From NCBI GenBank assembly GCA_017549665.1, contig JAFYUD010000093.1:1-30641 (forward strand): a DNA stretch of 30,641 nucleotides, given 5' to 3'. Below the pieces are notes generated by a model. That model searched no databases. It worked only from the letters and a program-made list of their open reading frames with translations, and had not been told where the DNA came from. Positions 7,786-15,422 of the stretch are shown piece after piece. A program made the translations under genes and the position numbers. The DNA comes from Clostridia bacterium. GTDB taxonomy: Bacteria > Bacillota_A > Clostridia > Oscillospirales > Acutalibacteraceae. The first letter of the stretch is position 1; each line of letters begins with the position of its first letter.

Positions 7786-9069
7786 TTAATTTATGATTTT
7801 GCCGTCATAAAGATCCTGACCGTCAACGATGTATTCATCGAAAACACCGATGTAATCAGACTTGCTGACTTTCTGCATTTTTTCATCGTCATTTCTCAGG
7901 AAGGGAGTTGTGACGATGCTGTATTCGTCGCCTGTGTAGGCAATTTCAAGCTTCTTGAAGCGCATTACGCTGCCCTTTACAACATACACACCCACTTCGT
8001 TGTTTTCATCAGAGCGTATTGCCCTGTTATCAACTCTGTAGCCGCTGATTTCCTCGAGAATGATAACTGCACGTTCATTTCTCAGTGTTGAAAGGTCTTC
8101 ATTCATAGTGTTACATTCAAAGACAAGAAGAGACCTGCCCGTTGAAACATCAGACCTTATCATTCTGACAGTTGCCGAGATATCACCTACCGATGAATCG
8201 GGGAAGCTGATCGTTCTGCGACGGCCCTCACGGAGTGTATTGATCTGATTTGTATCAACTATACACGCAAGATACCAGTAGTATCCGTGAACGAGTCTGC
8301 CTATCTGATTTGCAGACACATCTGCAGGCTCAGCAGAAAAAGCTGCTTCCACATCCTCGATTTTCCAGGAATCAACATTGTCATAATCAAGAATATTTTC
8401 ATATCCGTCAACACCTGAGATATAGTATCCCGTACCGCCTGATTTGATTTCATTGTACTTACCTGTCTGTGATTTTAATGCGGCATATTCATTTTCAAGC
8501 TCTGTTATGATGTCAGACAGTTCAAGTCTTATACCCGTTGCAGTCTGCTTTGATGTGATAGCATCACGAAGCTCTGCTTCCGACTTGCGGAGCACTGCAA
8601 AATCACCCGAATCCACCATTGCTGAAAAATCGAAAAGATCCTTCATGATTCTGTTGTCATGCGCTGTGGTATCACCTGAAATTGAAACTGACTGATTCAA
8701 CAGAGCACTGTAATAATCAAGCTCCTCGGTTATCTCCCTCATACGAAGGATATTACCTGCAGAAACACTGTCCGAAAATGAATAAGCAACAGTATCATTC
8801 ACGCCCACACGGGTACTGTCACCCACAGCGGAAACAATATTGCTTCCCGATGCGGTAATTATCTTCTCATCCCTGACTATAAGCATGTCAACATTCAGAG
8901 TCTTCTTTTCAGAAGCAGCGATGGCAACCTCTGTGGTGATGTTGTTTCTGTTTACCGAAATATATACCTGACAGCAGACATATATAAGCACGATAACAGC
9001 AACAACTGCAATACCGATAATCTGACCCTTGGTCAGCTTTTTTGCCGCACCCTTTTCATTTCCTTTCAT
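7786..9069 (-). CDS. HlyD-like membrane-fusion/adaptor protein
   Basis: The 427-residue product has a lysine-rich cytosolic N-terminus, a single membrane helix (about residues 16-36, GIAVVAVIVLIYVCC), then an extracytoplasmic region that looks like a HlyD-type adaptor: a short beta segment (LNVDMLIVRDEKIITASGSN, then the turn VGDSTRVGVNDTVAY), a helical stretch with coiled-coil character (about 105-205) and a second beta-rich part. No partner ABC or RND transporter is encoded nearby. The ATG at 9069 is chosen because AAAGGG lies eight bases upstream; the gene begins six bases after the end of miaA. It is embedded in the division cluster just before the yggS-like gene and sepF, so a role in envelope or division is possible but unproven. 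The HlyD label rests on overall architecture. Confidence 0.7.
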   Translation of the reverse strand: MKGNEKGAAKKLTKGQIIGIAVVAVIVLIYVCCQVYISVNRNNITTEVAIAASEKKTLNVDMLIVRDEKIITASGSNIVSAVGDSTRVGVNDTVAYSFSDSVSAGNILRMREITEELDYYSALLNQSVSISGDTTAHDNRIMKDLFDFSAMVDSGDFAVLRKSEAELRDAITSKQTATGIRLELSDIITELENEYAALKSQTGKYNEIKSGGTGYYISGVDGYENILDYDNVDSWKIEDVEAAFSAEPADVSANQIGRLVHGYYWYLACIVDTNQINTLREGRRRTISFPDSSVGDISATVRMIRSDVSTGRSLLVFECNTMNEDLSTLRNERAVIILEEISGYRVDNRAIRSDENNEVGVYVVKGSVMRFKKLEIAYTGDEYSIVTTPFLRNDDEKMQKVSKSDYIGVFDEYIVDGQDLYDGKIIN

Positions 9070-9074
9070 AAAAC

Positions 9075-10004
9075 TCACCCTTTGAGAAATTCTCTGACTT
9101 TCGCCTTTGCCGCAGCAACAAAGTCCTCAGTGTCGGGATGAACGGAAAATCTCGTTTCATTCCGTCTGAACCATGTCAGCTGCCGTTTTGCGTAGTGTCT
9201 GGTCTCCTTTTTGAGATTATCAAGACACTCCTCAAGTGTACATTCATTTCTGTACCACGGCTTCAGCTCCTTGTAGCCGATAGCCTGCTTTGCAGTAGTC
9301 TCCTCAGGCAGGAAAACATAATTCTCCGCCTCTGTGAGAAGTCCTACATCAACCATCATATCAACACGCATCTCAATGCGGTCATAAAGCTTCTGACGGT
9401 CGTTATATTCAATACATATATATAATGCATCGTAATCACTGCCCTGAAGTCTTGACTTTATCTTCTGCTGAGAAATTGTCTCACCTGTCAGATAGTACAC
9501 CTCCAGCGCACGGATGATTCTTCCCTTATTGTTTTCGTGAAGCTGTGATGCAGTTTCGGGATCAATCCCCCGAAGCTCCTCAAGAAGTGCCGCACTGCCC
9601 TCATTTTCCATTCTTTCATTGAGTTTCATGCGCATTTCCTGATTGTCAGGCACTTCACCGAAATCAATTCCGTTAAGAAGTGAATCAACATAAAGTCCCG
9701 TGCCGCCTGCGATTACGGGGATTTTACCCCTTGAAGCAATGTCGGCAATGCACTTTTTCGCATCCTCCACATACTGAGCAACGCTGTATGTTTCCGACGG
9801 GTCAACAAAATCAATAAGATGATGGGTGATGCCCTGCATTTCATCTGCAGCAGGCTTTGCAGTGGCAATATCCATTCCCTTGTATATCTGCATGGAATCG
9901 GCTGAAACGACCTCACCGCCGAATTCCTTCGCAAGCTCGATTGCAAGTCCCGTTTTGCCCGAAGCGGTAGGGCCTACAACAGCAATAACCTTAATCTTAT
10001 CCAT
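9075..10004 (-). CDS. miaA: tRNA dimethylallyltransferase
   Basis: MiaA transfers a dimethylallyl group to N6 of adenosine 37 in tRNAs that read codons starting with U. The 309-residue size is typical. The P-loop is GPTASGKTG (residues 11-19), followed by the family motif SADSMQIYKGMDIATAKP, the HHLIDFVDPSETYSV segment, GGTGLYVDSLLNG, and the C-terminal TRHYAKRQLTWFRR tRNA-binding segment. Its start codon overlaps the mutL stop by one base (TGATG). The enzyme that completes the hypermodification, MiaB, is encoded at the head of the same operon, so both steps of ms2i6A37 formation are co-located. Confidence 0.97.
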   Translation of the reverse strand: MDKIKVIAVVGPTASGKTGLAIELAKEFGGEVVSADSMQIYKGMDIATAKPAADEMQGITHHLIDFVDPSETYSVAQYVEDAKKCIADIASRGKIPVIAGGTGLYVDSLLNGIDFGEVPDNQEMRMKLNERMENEGSAALLEELRGIDPETASQLHENNKGRIIRALEVYYLTGETISQQKIKSRLQGSDYDALYICIEYNDRQKLYDRIEMRVDMMVDVGLLTEAENYVFLPEETTAKQAIGYKELKPWYRNECTLEECLDNLKKETRHYAKRQLTWFRRNETRFSVHPDTEDFVAAAKAKVREFLKG

Positions 10005-11962
10005 CAGCCGTTTCTCCCGAAAAGCTTTTTGATTTCATATTCACTCATTGTAAACATGACGGGTCTGCCGTGAGGACAATAACGCACATCGTCGTCTGTC
10101 AGCACCTGCTTTGCAAGCTTTTCCATTTCAGGAAGGGTAATATTGTCTCCCGCCTTGACAGCCGCACGGCATGCAGTTGAATGATAAAGCCATTCAAGCT
10201 TTTCAGGCTCAGGGTCAGCAGCATTTCCTGCCAGCTTGTCCGCCATTTCCTGAATGACCGATGCTACATCCTCACCTGACAATTCTGTGGGACATTCACG
10301 GACACGGACAGTGCCGTCACCGAAATCCTCCACCAGATAGCCTGACTTTTCAAAAACATCAAGATTGTTTATAACGGCACCGTAATCCCTTGCGGAAAGT
10401 GTGACCGTTACGGGAATCATAAGAAGCTGTGAATAAATCTGTCTGTCACGTTTTTTCAGCTCATTGAAAATAATTCTTTCATGGGCTGCATGTTTATCTA
10501 TAAAAAGAAGCTGATTATCATGCTCAACGAGAATATAAGTCCTGAAAACCTCACCTATAACCCTGACTTCCACAGCTTTCTGCGGTTTTTCTTCCGGCTG
10601 AGGAATCACTTCAGGCTCTTTTATCTCAACGACCTCAGGCACGGGTTCAACCTTTTCAGCCTTTATTTCTTCAACAGGCTCAGGAATCACAGTCTTTGAC
10701 GGATTATTGAGCACTATATCGTCATCATCCTCATCATCAATCATGAAAAACGGCTTTTTCGGCTCACTCATGATTCTCTGAGAAGGTCTGAATTCGGGCT
10801 TTACACCCTTGTATATCTCTGAAACGGAAGGCGGCTCAGGCTTTTTCTCTGCCTTTGCAGTGTCAATTGAAAGGCTGATTTTCTCAGCAGGCATTTCCAC
10901 CTGCTTTATCTCTGTCTTCGGACGGAAAACAGCATCATTGCGTTTTACCTGAGCTGAAACCTGCACGGGTGTATCCTTCTGCTGAAGCGCTGTGACAGAT
11001 GCAAAGTAAATCGCATCATACACGGGCTTTTCAGATGCAAAACGCACCTGAGTCTTTGCAGGATGCACATTTACGTCAACACTGCCGGGAGCAATCTCCA
11101 GAAACAGTACGCAGGCAGGATATTTACCCACCATAATCTGATTCTTATATGCATTATCAAGCGCAGACGAAGCAACAGGCAATTTTACATATCTGTTGTT
11201 CACGAAGCAATGCTGCATTGAACGGTTTGCTCTGCCGTGGACAGGCTTTGAAATATAGCCTCTGACCTTCACACCGTCTGTACAGCTGTCAGCTTCAATA
11301 AGACCTGATGCAAATTCCTTGCCGAAAACCTCGGAAATAACTGTCAGAAGTCTGCCGTCACCGGGTGTGAAAAGAGTACGTCTGTTGTCTTTTATAAGTG
11401 TAACACTCACTTCGGGGTGAGAAAGAGCGATTTTTGACACAACATCAGAAACATAATTGCCCTCGGTCATGTCTTTTTTCAGGAATTTCATTCTGGCAGG
11501 GGTGTTGTAGAAAAGATCACGGATCATGATGGTCGTGCCGTCGGGGCAGCCTGCATCATCGATACTTTCTTCCGCACCGCCTGAAATAAGGTATCTTGTA
11601 CCGATGCTTTCATCACATGTCTTTGTCAGCATCTCCACATGGGAAACAGCCGCAACGGAAGCCAGCGCCTCACCACGGAAGCCGAGAGTGAAAATGGCAT
11701 CAAGGTCTTCCTGCACCCTGATTTTACTTGTTGCATGGCTGATGAAAGCTGCACGGATATCTTCCCTGTCGATACCGCAGCCGTTATCGGTAATTCTGAT
11801 ATAACGAACACCGCCGTTTTTGATTTCAACGGTGATTTTTGTAGCACCTGCGTCAATGGAGTTTTCCATAAGCTCCTTGACTACGGAGGACGGTCTCTCC
11901 ACGACCTCACCCGCAGCAATCAGCTCTGCAAGATGCTTCGGTAATATATTGATTTTTGCCAT
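10004..11962 (-). CDS. mutL: DNA mismatch repair protein MutL
   Basis: MutL couples mismatch recognition by MutS to strand incision. The 652-residue product has a GHKL ATPase N-terminus (AAGEVVERPSSVVKELMENS, DNGCGI, TLGFRGEAL), a long acidic/proline linker (about residues 370-460) and a C-terminal dimer/endonuclease domain. The endonuclease motif appears as DKHAAHERIIFNE (489-501), with STACRAAVKAG (C598) and CPHGRP (629-634), so this is probably a nicking-competent MutL. The motif is not perfect: the last glutamate of the DQHAxxExxxxE pattern is Asn, with Glu one place later. The ATG at 11962 is chosen because GGAGG lies seven bases upstream; an in-frame start 11 codons earlier lies in a repeat. 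It follows mutS and is fused by overlap to miaA. Confidence 0.97.
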   Translation of the reverse strand: MAKINILPKHLAELIAAGEVVERPSSVVKELMENSIDAGATKITVEIKNGGVRYIRITDNGCGIDREDIRAAFISHATSKIRVQEDLDAIFTLGFRGEALASVAAVSHVEMLTKTCDESIGTRYLISGGAEESIDDAGCPDGTTIMIRDLFYNTPARMKFLKKDMTEGNYVSDVVSKIALSHPEVSVTLIKDNRRTLFTPGDGRLLTVISEVFGKEFASGLIEADSCTDGVKVRGYISKPVHGRANRSMQHCFVNNRYVKLPVASSALDNAYKNQIMVGKYPACVLFLEIAPGSVDVNVHPAKTQVRFASEKPVYDAIYFASVTALQQKDTPVQVSAQVKRNDAVFRPKTEIKQVEMPAEKISLSIDTAKAEKKPEPPSVSEIYKGVKPEFRPSQRIMSEPKKPFFMIDDEDDDDIVLNNPSKTVIPEPVEEIKAEKVEPVPEVVEIKEPEVIPQPEEKPQKAVEVRVIGEVFRTYILVEHDNQLLFIDKHAAHERIIFNELKKRDRQIYSQLLMIPVTVTLSARDYGAVINNLDVFEKSGYLVEDFGDGTVRVRECPTELSGEDVASVIQEMADKLAGNAADPEPEKLEWLYHSTACRAAVKAGDNITLPEMEKLAKQVLTDDDVRYCPHGRPVMFTMSEYEIKKLFGRNG

Positions 11963-11979
11963 GGAAAAACCTCCTTTGC

Positions 11980-12093
11980 AATTAACAATGTACAATTTAC
12001 AATGTACAATTATTTTTAACCAACGGCAACCCTGTAGGGACGATGATTCATCGCCCGATTTGTCGAAGACAAATACGGCATCAGCCGTTCATT
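11980..12093. repeat. Composite intergenic repeat, copy B (reverse orientation)
   Basis: This element fills the mutS-mutL gap. On the plus strand it begins with a 7-bp-period array (units AATGTAC and AATTTAC, 11987-12014), followed by CCTGTAGGGACGATGATTC and its palindrome, a TTCG/CGAA-looped hairpin (ATTTGTCGAAGACAAAT, 12058-12074) and a degenerate GGC/GCC hairpin ending at CCGTTCATTA. It is the reverse complement of copies C1 and C2 in overall order, though more diverged. Its hairpin end overlaps the mutS stop codon (12092-12094) and its array end lies just before the mutL ribosome site. Confidence 0.85.
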
Positions 12094-14692
12094 ACTGAAT
12101 TTTTTTCTTCAGCTCGTAAAGCTTCGTCAGGGCTTCGATAGGTGTAAGTGTATTGACATCAAGCATTTTCAGCTCTTCGATAATCTCTGAATTCATGCCT
12201 GATTCAAATGAAATCTGGTCATCCGGCTCTTCGTGTACAACGCTGACAACGGGTGCAGGCACACCGTTTTCCTCAAGGTCCTTAAGGATTGCCCTTGCTC
12301 TTGTAACCACACTCTGAGGAATACCTGCAAGCTTTGCAACCTCAATACCGTAGCTGCCGTCTGCACCGCCTCTTACGATACGTCTTAAGAAGGTGATGTC
12401 GTCACCACGCTTTTTGACAGAGGTATTGTAATTTTTCACACCGTTCATTGTGTCCTCAAGCTCTGTCAGCTCATGGTAATGAGTTGCGAAAAGTGTCTTT
12501 GCGCCCATTTTCTTTTTATCTGTAACGTATTCAAGCACTGCCCTTGCAATGCTCATACCGTCATAAGTGGAAGTACCTCTGCCGATTTCGTCAAGAATGA
12601 TAAGGCTCTTCTGTGTGGCATTTCTGATAATTGAAGCCACCTCACTCATTTCAAGCATGAATGTTGACTGACCTGCCGCAAGGTCGTCAGATGCGCCTAC
12701 ACGGGTAAAAATTGAGTCAACCATGCCGATTCTTGCACTTCTTGCAGGGACAAATGAGCCTATCTGCGCCATGAGTACGATAATTGCAACCTGACGCATA
12801 TATGTTGACTTACCTGCCATGTTGGGGCCGGTGATAATCGCAGTTCTGTTATCCTCGCAGTCAAGAAGTGTATCATTGGGTACAAAAGGCGCACCCTCAA
12901 GGAATTTTTCAACAACGGAATGTCTGCCGTCACGGATGTCAATAACATCGGAATTATCCACATCGGGACGCTCGTAGCCGTTCTCCACGGCAACCTTTGC
13001 AAATGAGCAGAGAACGTCAATCTGCGCAAGAGCCTCGGCAGTGCGCTTGAGTCTGAACTGAGCCTCTGCAACCTTGTTACGGATGCGTGTGAAAATCTCA
13101 TACTCAAGTCTGACAATTCTCTCCTTAGCGCCGAGAACTGTTGATTCAAGCTCCTTAAGCTCCTGAGTGATATATCTCTCACAGTTTGCAAGAGTCTGCT
13201 TTCTTATATATGTATCGGGAACAAGCTCCTTGTAAGAATTAAGCACCTCGATATAGTATCCGAACACACGGTTATAGCCGATTTTCAGCTTTTTGATGCC
13301 TGTCTTCTCCTGCTCCCTCTCTTCAATCTTAGCAAAATATGATTTTCCGTCCGTTACGATTTCATGCAGTGAATCAAGCTCCTGATTGAAGCCTTTTTTA
13401 ATCATATCGCCCTCACGGACAGAGAAGGGCGGATCCTCGCATATTGCATCATCAATCAGCTTACAGATATCATCAAGAGGGTCAAGCTGTGAGTAAATTT
13501 CACTCAGAAGCTTTGACTTTCCTGAGTCAAGCAATGCTTTTATTGCAGGGATATTTGCGACAGTCTGGGAAAGAGAACGCAGTTCCTTTGCATTTGCCGA
13601 GCCGTAAACAACTCTTGTAAGGATTCGTTCAATGTCATTGACATTTGAAAGAAGCTGCATCACATCGTCACGAAGTGCAGTGTTCTCAAAAAGCTCCGAA
13701 ACGGCATTCTGTCTTGAAATAACAGCAGGTACGCTTACAAGAGGCTGCTCGATCCATGCTCTTATAAGACGTTTTCCCATGGGAGTCTTTGTGCGGTCAA
13801 GCACCCAGAGAAGTGAGCCCTTTTTCTCTCTTCTGCGCTGAGTTTCGCAAAGCTCAAGATTGATTCTTGCAGCTGCATCAAGATTCATGAATTTTTCATT
13901 GTTGTAAACATCAACCTGAGTGAGGTTGACAACATTCTGCTTCTGCACATTTTCAAGGTAGTCAAGAGTTGCACCAAGTGCGGAAACTGCAGCATTCTTG
14001 TCATCAAGTGAAAGCTCTGAAAGCTCCTTGCCGAAATGCTTTTCAACAGTTTCCTTACAGTGATCATACTCAAAATCACCGTCAGAAAGTGTCTGGGCAA
14101 AAACAGTTATACGTCTTGTGAGATATTCTCTCAATTTGCCCATCTGTGCCACAAAATCATTGACAAGCACCTCAGTGGGCATAAAACGGGCGACCTCATT
14201 TATGATTTTGTCCTCAGCATCCCTGCCTGAAAACATAGCCGCATGAATTTCACCCGTGGAAACGTCTGCAAAACACACTCCGCTTTCCGCTTTTCCTGCG
14301 AAAAGACATGCAAGGTAATTATTCTTACCCTCATCAAGCATACTGCTTTCGATAACAGTACCGGGAGTGTGGACTCTTATGACATCTCTTGTGACGATAC
14401 CCTTAGCCGCAGAGGGGTCTTCTGTCTGCTCGCATACGGCAACCTTGTAGCCCTTTGAAACGAGCCTTGCGATGTAGCCGTCTGCCGCATGGAAAGGAAT
14501 TCCGCACATGGGTGCTCTTTCCTCCTGACCGCAGTCCCTGCCTGTAAGCACAAGCTCAAGCTCACGGGATGCAATCCTTGCATCGTCAAAAAACATCTCA
14601 TAAAAGTCGCCGAGACGATAAAACAGAATGGCGTCTTTATAATTCTCTTTAATTTTAAAGTATTGCTTCATCATGGGAGTAAATTCTGCCAT
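12092..14692 (-). CDS. mutS: DNA mismatch repair protein MutS
   Basis: MutS recognises mispaired and unpaired bases and starts mismatch repair. The 866-residue length is typical of MutS1. The mismatch-reading Phe-x-Glu motif is GDFYEMF (F30, E32). The ATPase shows the Walker A motif TGPNMAGKST (621-630), Walker B and signature DEIGRGTSTYDG (701-712), and FATHYHEL. The ribosome site AAAGGA precedes the ATG at 14692. The gene lies between two repeat elements (C1 upstream, B downstream), but mutS and mutL stay in the same orientation with about 130 bases between them, so the mutSL pairing is kept. Confidence 0.98.
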   Translation of the reverse strand: MAEFTPMMKQYFKIKENYKDAILFYRLGDFYEMFFDDARIASRELELVLTGRDCGQEERAPMCGIPFHAADGYIARLVSKGYKVAVCEQTEDPSAAKGIVTRDVIRVHTPGTVIESSMLDEGKNNYLACLFAGKAESGVCFADVSTGEIHAAMFSGRDAEDKIINEVARFMPTEVLVNDFVAQMGKLREYLTRRITVFAQTLSDGDFEYDHCKETVEKHFGKELSELSLDDKNAAVSALGATLDYLENVQKQNVVNLTQVDVYNNEKFMNLDAAARINLELCETQRRREKKGSLLWVLDRTKTPMGKRLIRAWIEQPLVSVPAVISRQNAVSELFENTALRDDVMQLLSNVNDIERILTRVVYGSANAKELRSLSQTVANIPAIKALLDSGKSKLLSEIYSQLDPLDDICKLIDDAICEDPPFSVREGDMIKKGFNQELDSLHEIVTDGKSYFAKIEEREQEKTGIKKLKIGYNRVFGYYIEVLNSYKELVPDTYIRKQTLANCERYITQELKELESTVLGAKERIVRLEYEIFTRIRNKVAEAQFRLKRTAEALAQIDVLCSFAKVAVENGYERPDVDNSDVIDIRDGRHSVVEKFLEGAPFVPNDTLLDCEDNRTAIITGPNMAGKSTYMRQVAIIVLMAQIGSFVPARSARIGMVDSIFTRVGASDDLAAGQSTFMLEMSEVASIIRNATQKSLIILDEIGRGTSTYDGMSIARAVLEYVTDKKKMGAKTLFATHYHELTELEDTMNGVKNYNTSVKKRGDDITFLRRIVRGGADGSYGIEVAKLAGIPQSVVTRARAILKDLEENGVPAPVVSVVHEEPDDQISFESGMNSEIIEELKMLDVNTLTPIEALTKLYELKKKIQ

Positions 14693-14719
14693 TCTGATTT
14701 ATCCTTTCTCGTGTGGAAT

Positions 14720-14860
14720 AATTGTACATTGTACATTTTGATTGCAATGAACGGCTCACGCCGTTATTTGTCTTCGACAAATCGGGCGTCGGGATAACGC
14801 CCCTACAAGGTCGATTTTAGTTGAAAACAATTGTACATTGTACATTGTACATTGTTAATT
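14720..14860. repeat. Composite intergenic repeat, copy C1
   Basis: The ylbF-mutS gap holds a composite element. It starts with two TTGTACA heptamers (14722-14735), followed by three consecutive hairpins: AACGGCTCACGCCGTT (14750-14765), ATTTGTCTTCGACAAAT with a TTCG loop (14766-14782) and GGGCGTCGGGATAACGCCC (14784-14802). It ends with three TTGTACA heptamers and a TTGTTAA (14831-14858). From 14749 to 14860 it matches copy C2 at 108 of 112 positions in the same orientation. The array end lies four bases from the ylbF stop codon. Confidence 0.92.
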
Positions 14861-14864
14861 GTTC

Positions 14865-15272
14865 TTAGCCGCATCCGCCGCAGGTTGAGCAGCTGCCTGA
14901 GCATTCGCTTGCGGGAGCAGGCTCGCATGTTGCAGGGTCTTCACCGTTTACGCAGAGTGAAAGAATCTGCATAACGTAGTTCATCATGTCATCAACGTCC
15001 TGTCTTGCAGTCTCGTATGCCTTCATGTTTTCGTTTGTCATAACCTCGGCATAAACCTCACGGAATTCCTTGTCATACTCAGCCATCTTCTCTTCGTTTG
15101 CTTCACCCTGAGCCTCGTGCTGATAAGACATCTGGATAAGATTGAGCTTGCCGATAAGAGCGTTGAGTGCATCGTCCTTATCGTTTGCATCCTTAGCTGC
15201 CATGAGCTTTGTGTAACGCTCATCAGCCTGAATTGCTTTACCGAGTTCTCTTGTTGCTTCAATTACTGTCAT
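14865..15272 (-). CDS. YlbF/YmcA-family protein with cysteine-rich C-terminus
   Basis: The 135-residue product fits the YlbF/YmcA (RicF/RicA) family of small helical proteins. In Bacillus subtilis these join YaaT in a complex that carries iron-sulfur clusters and tunes RNase Y-dependent RNA processing, with effects on competence, biofilm and sporulation. Residues 1-105 are helical and charged (AIQADERYTKLMAAKDAND, LIGKLNLIQMSY). The last 30 residues hold six cysteines (107, 116, 124, 128, 131, 134); the final four follow C-x3-C-x2-C-x2-C and end in CGGCG, a plausible metal or Fe-S ligand set. AAAGGAG precedes the ATG at 15272. Near-identical repeats flank the gene on both sides (C1, C2). Neither YaaT nor a second YmcA-like gene is in the window. 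Confidence 0.85.
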   Translation of the reverse strand: MTVIEATRELGKAIQADERYTKLMAAKDANDKDDALNALIGKLNLIQMSYQHEAQGEANEEKMAEYDKEFREVYAEVMTNENMKAYETARQDVDDMMNYVMQILSLCVNGEDPATCEPAPASECSGSCSTCGGCG

Positions 15273-15310
15273 TTTTATATTTCTCCTTTAAAATTATTAA
15301 CTGTTCATCG

Positions 15311-15422
15311 GAACGGCTCACGCCGTTATTTGTCTTCGACAAATCGGGCGTTGGGATAACGCCCCTACAGGGTCGATTTTGGTTGAAAACAATTGTACAT
15401 TGTACATTGTAAATTGTTAATT
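15311..15422. repeat. Composite intergenic repeat, copy C2
   Basis: This copy has the same order as C1: hairpin AACGGCTCACGCCGTT, hairpin with TTCG loop, hairpin GGGCGTTGGGATAACGCCC, a spacer with GGTCGATTTTGGTTG, and a heptamer array (15393-15420; TTGTACA twice, then TTGTAAA and TTGTTAA). It differs from C1 at four positions in 112. Its last bases supply the final Asn codon and the TAA stop of miaB (stop at 15417-15419), so the element reaches into the coding sequence. Confidence 0.92.

Noticed and set aside
11980..12093. Intergenic hairpins as Rho-independent terminators inside the mutS-mutL operon.
   Set aside because: The hairpins are not followed by U-tracts on the minus strand and match dispersed repeats elsewhere.
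14722..14860. Repeated TTGTACA units as a possible CRISPR array.
   Set aside because: Units are 7 bases with no spacers, and no cas genes are present.
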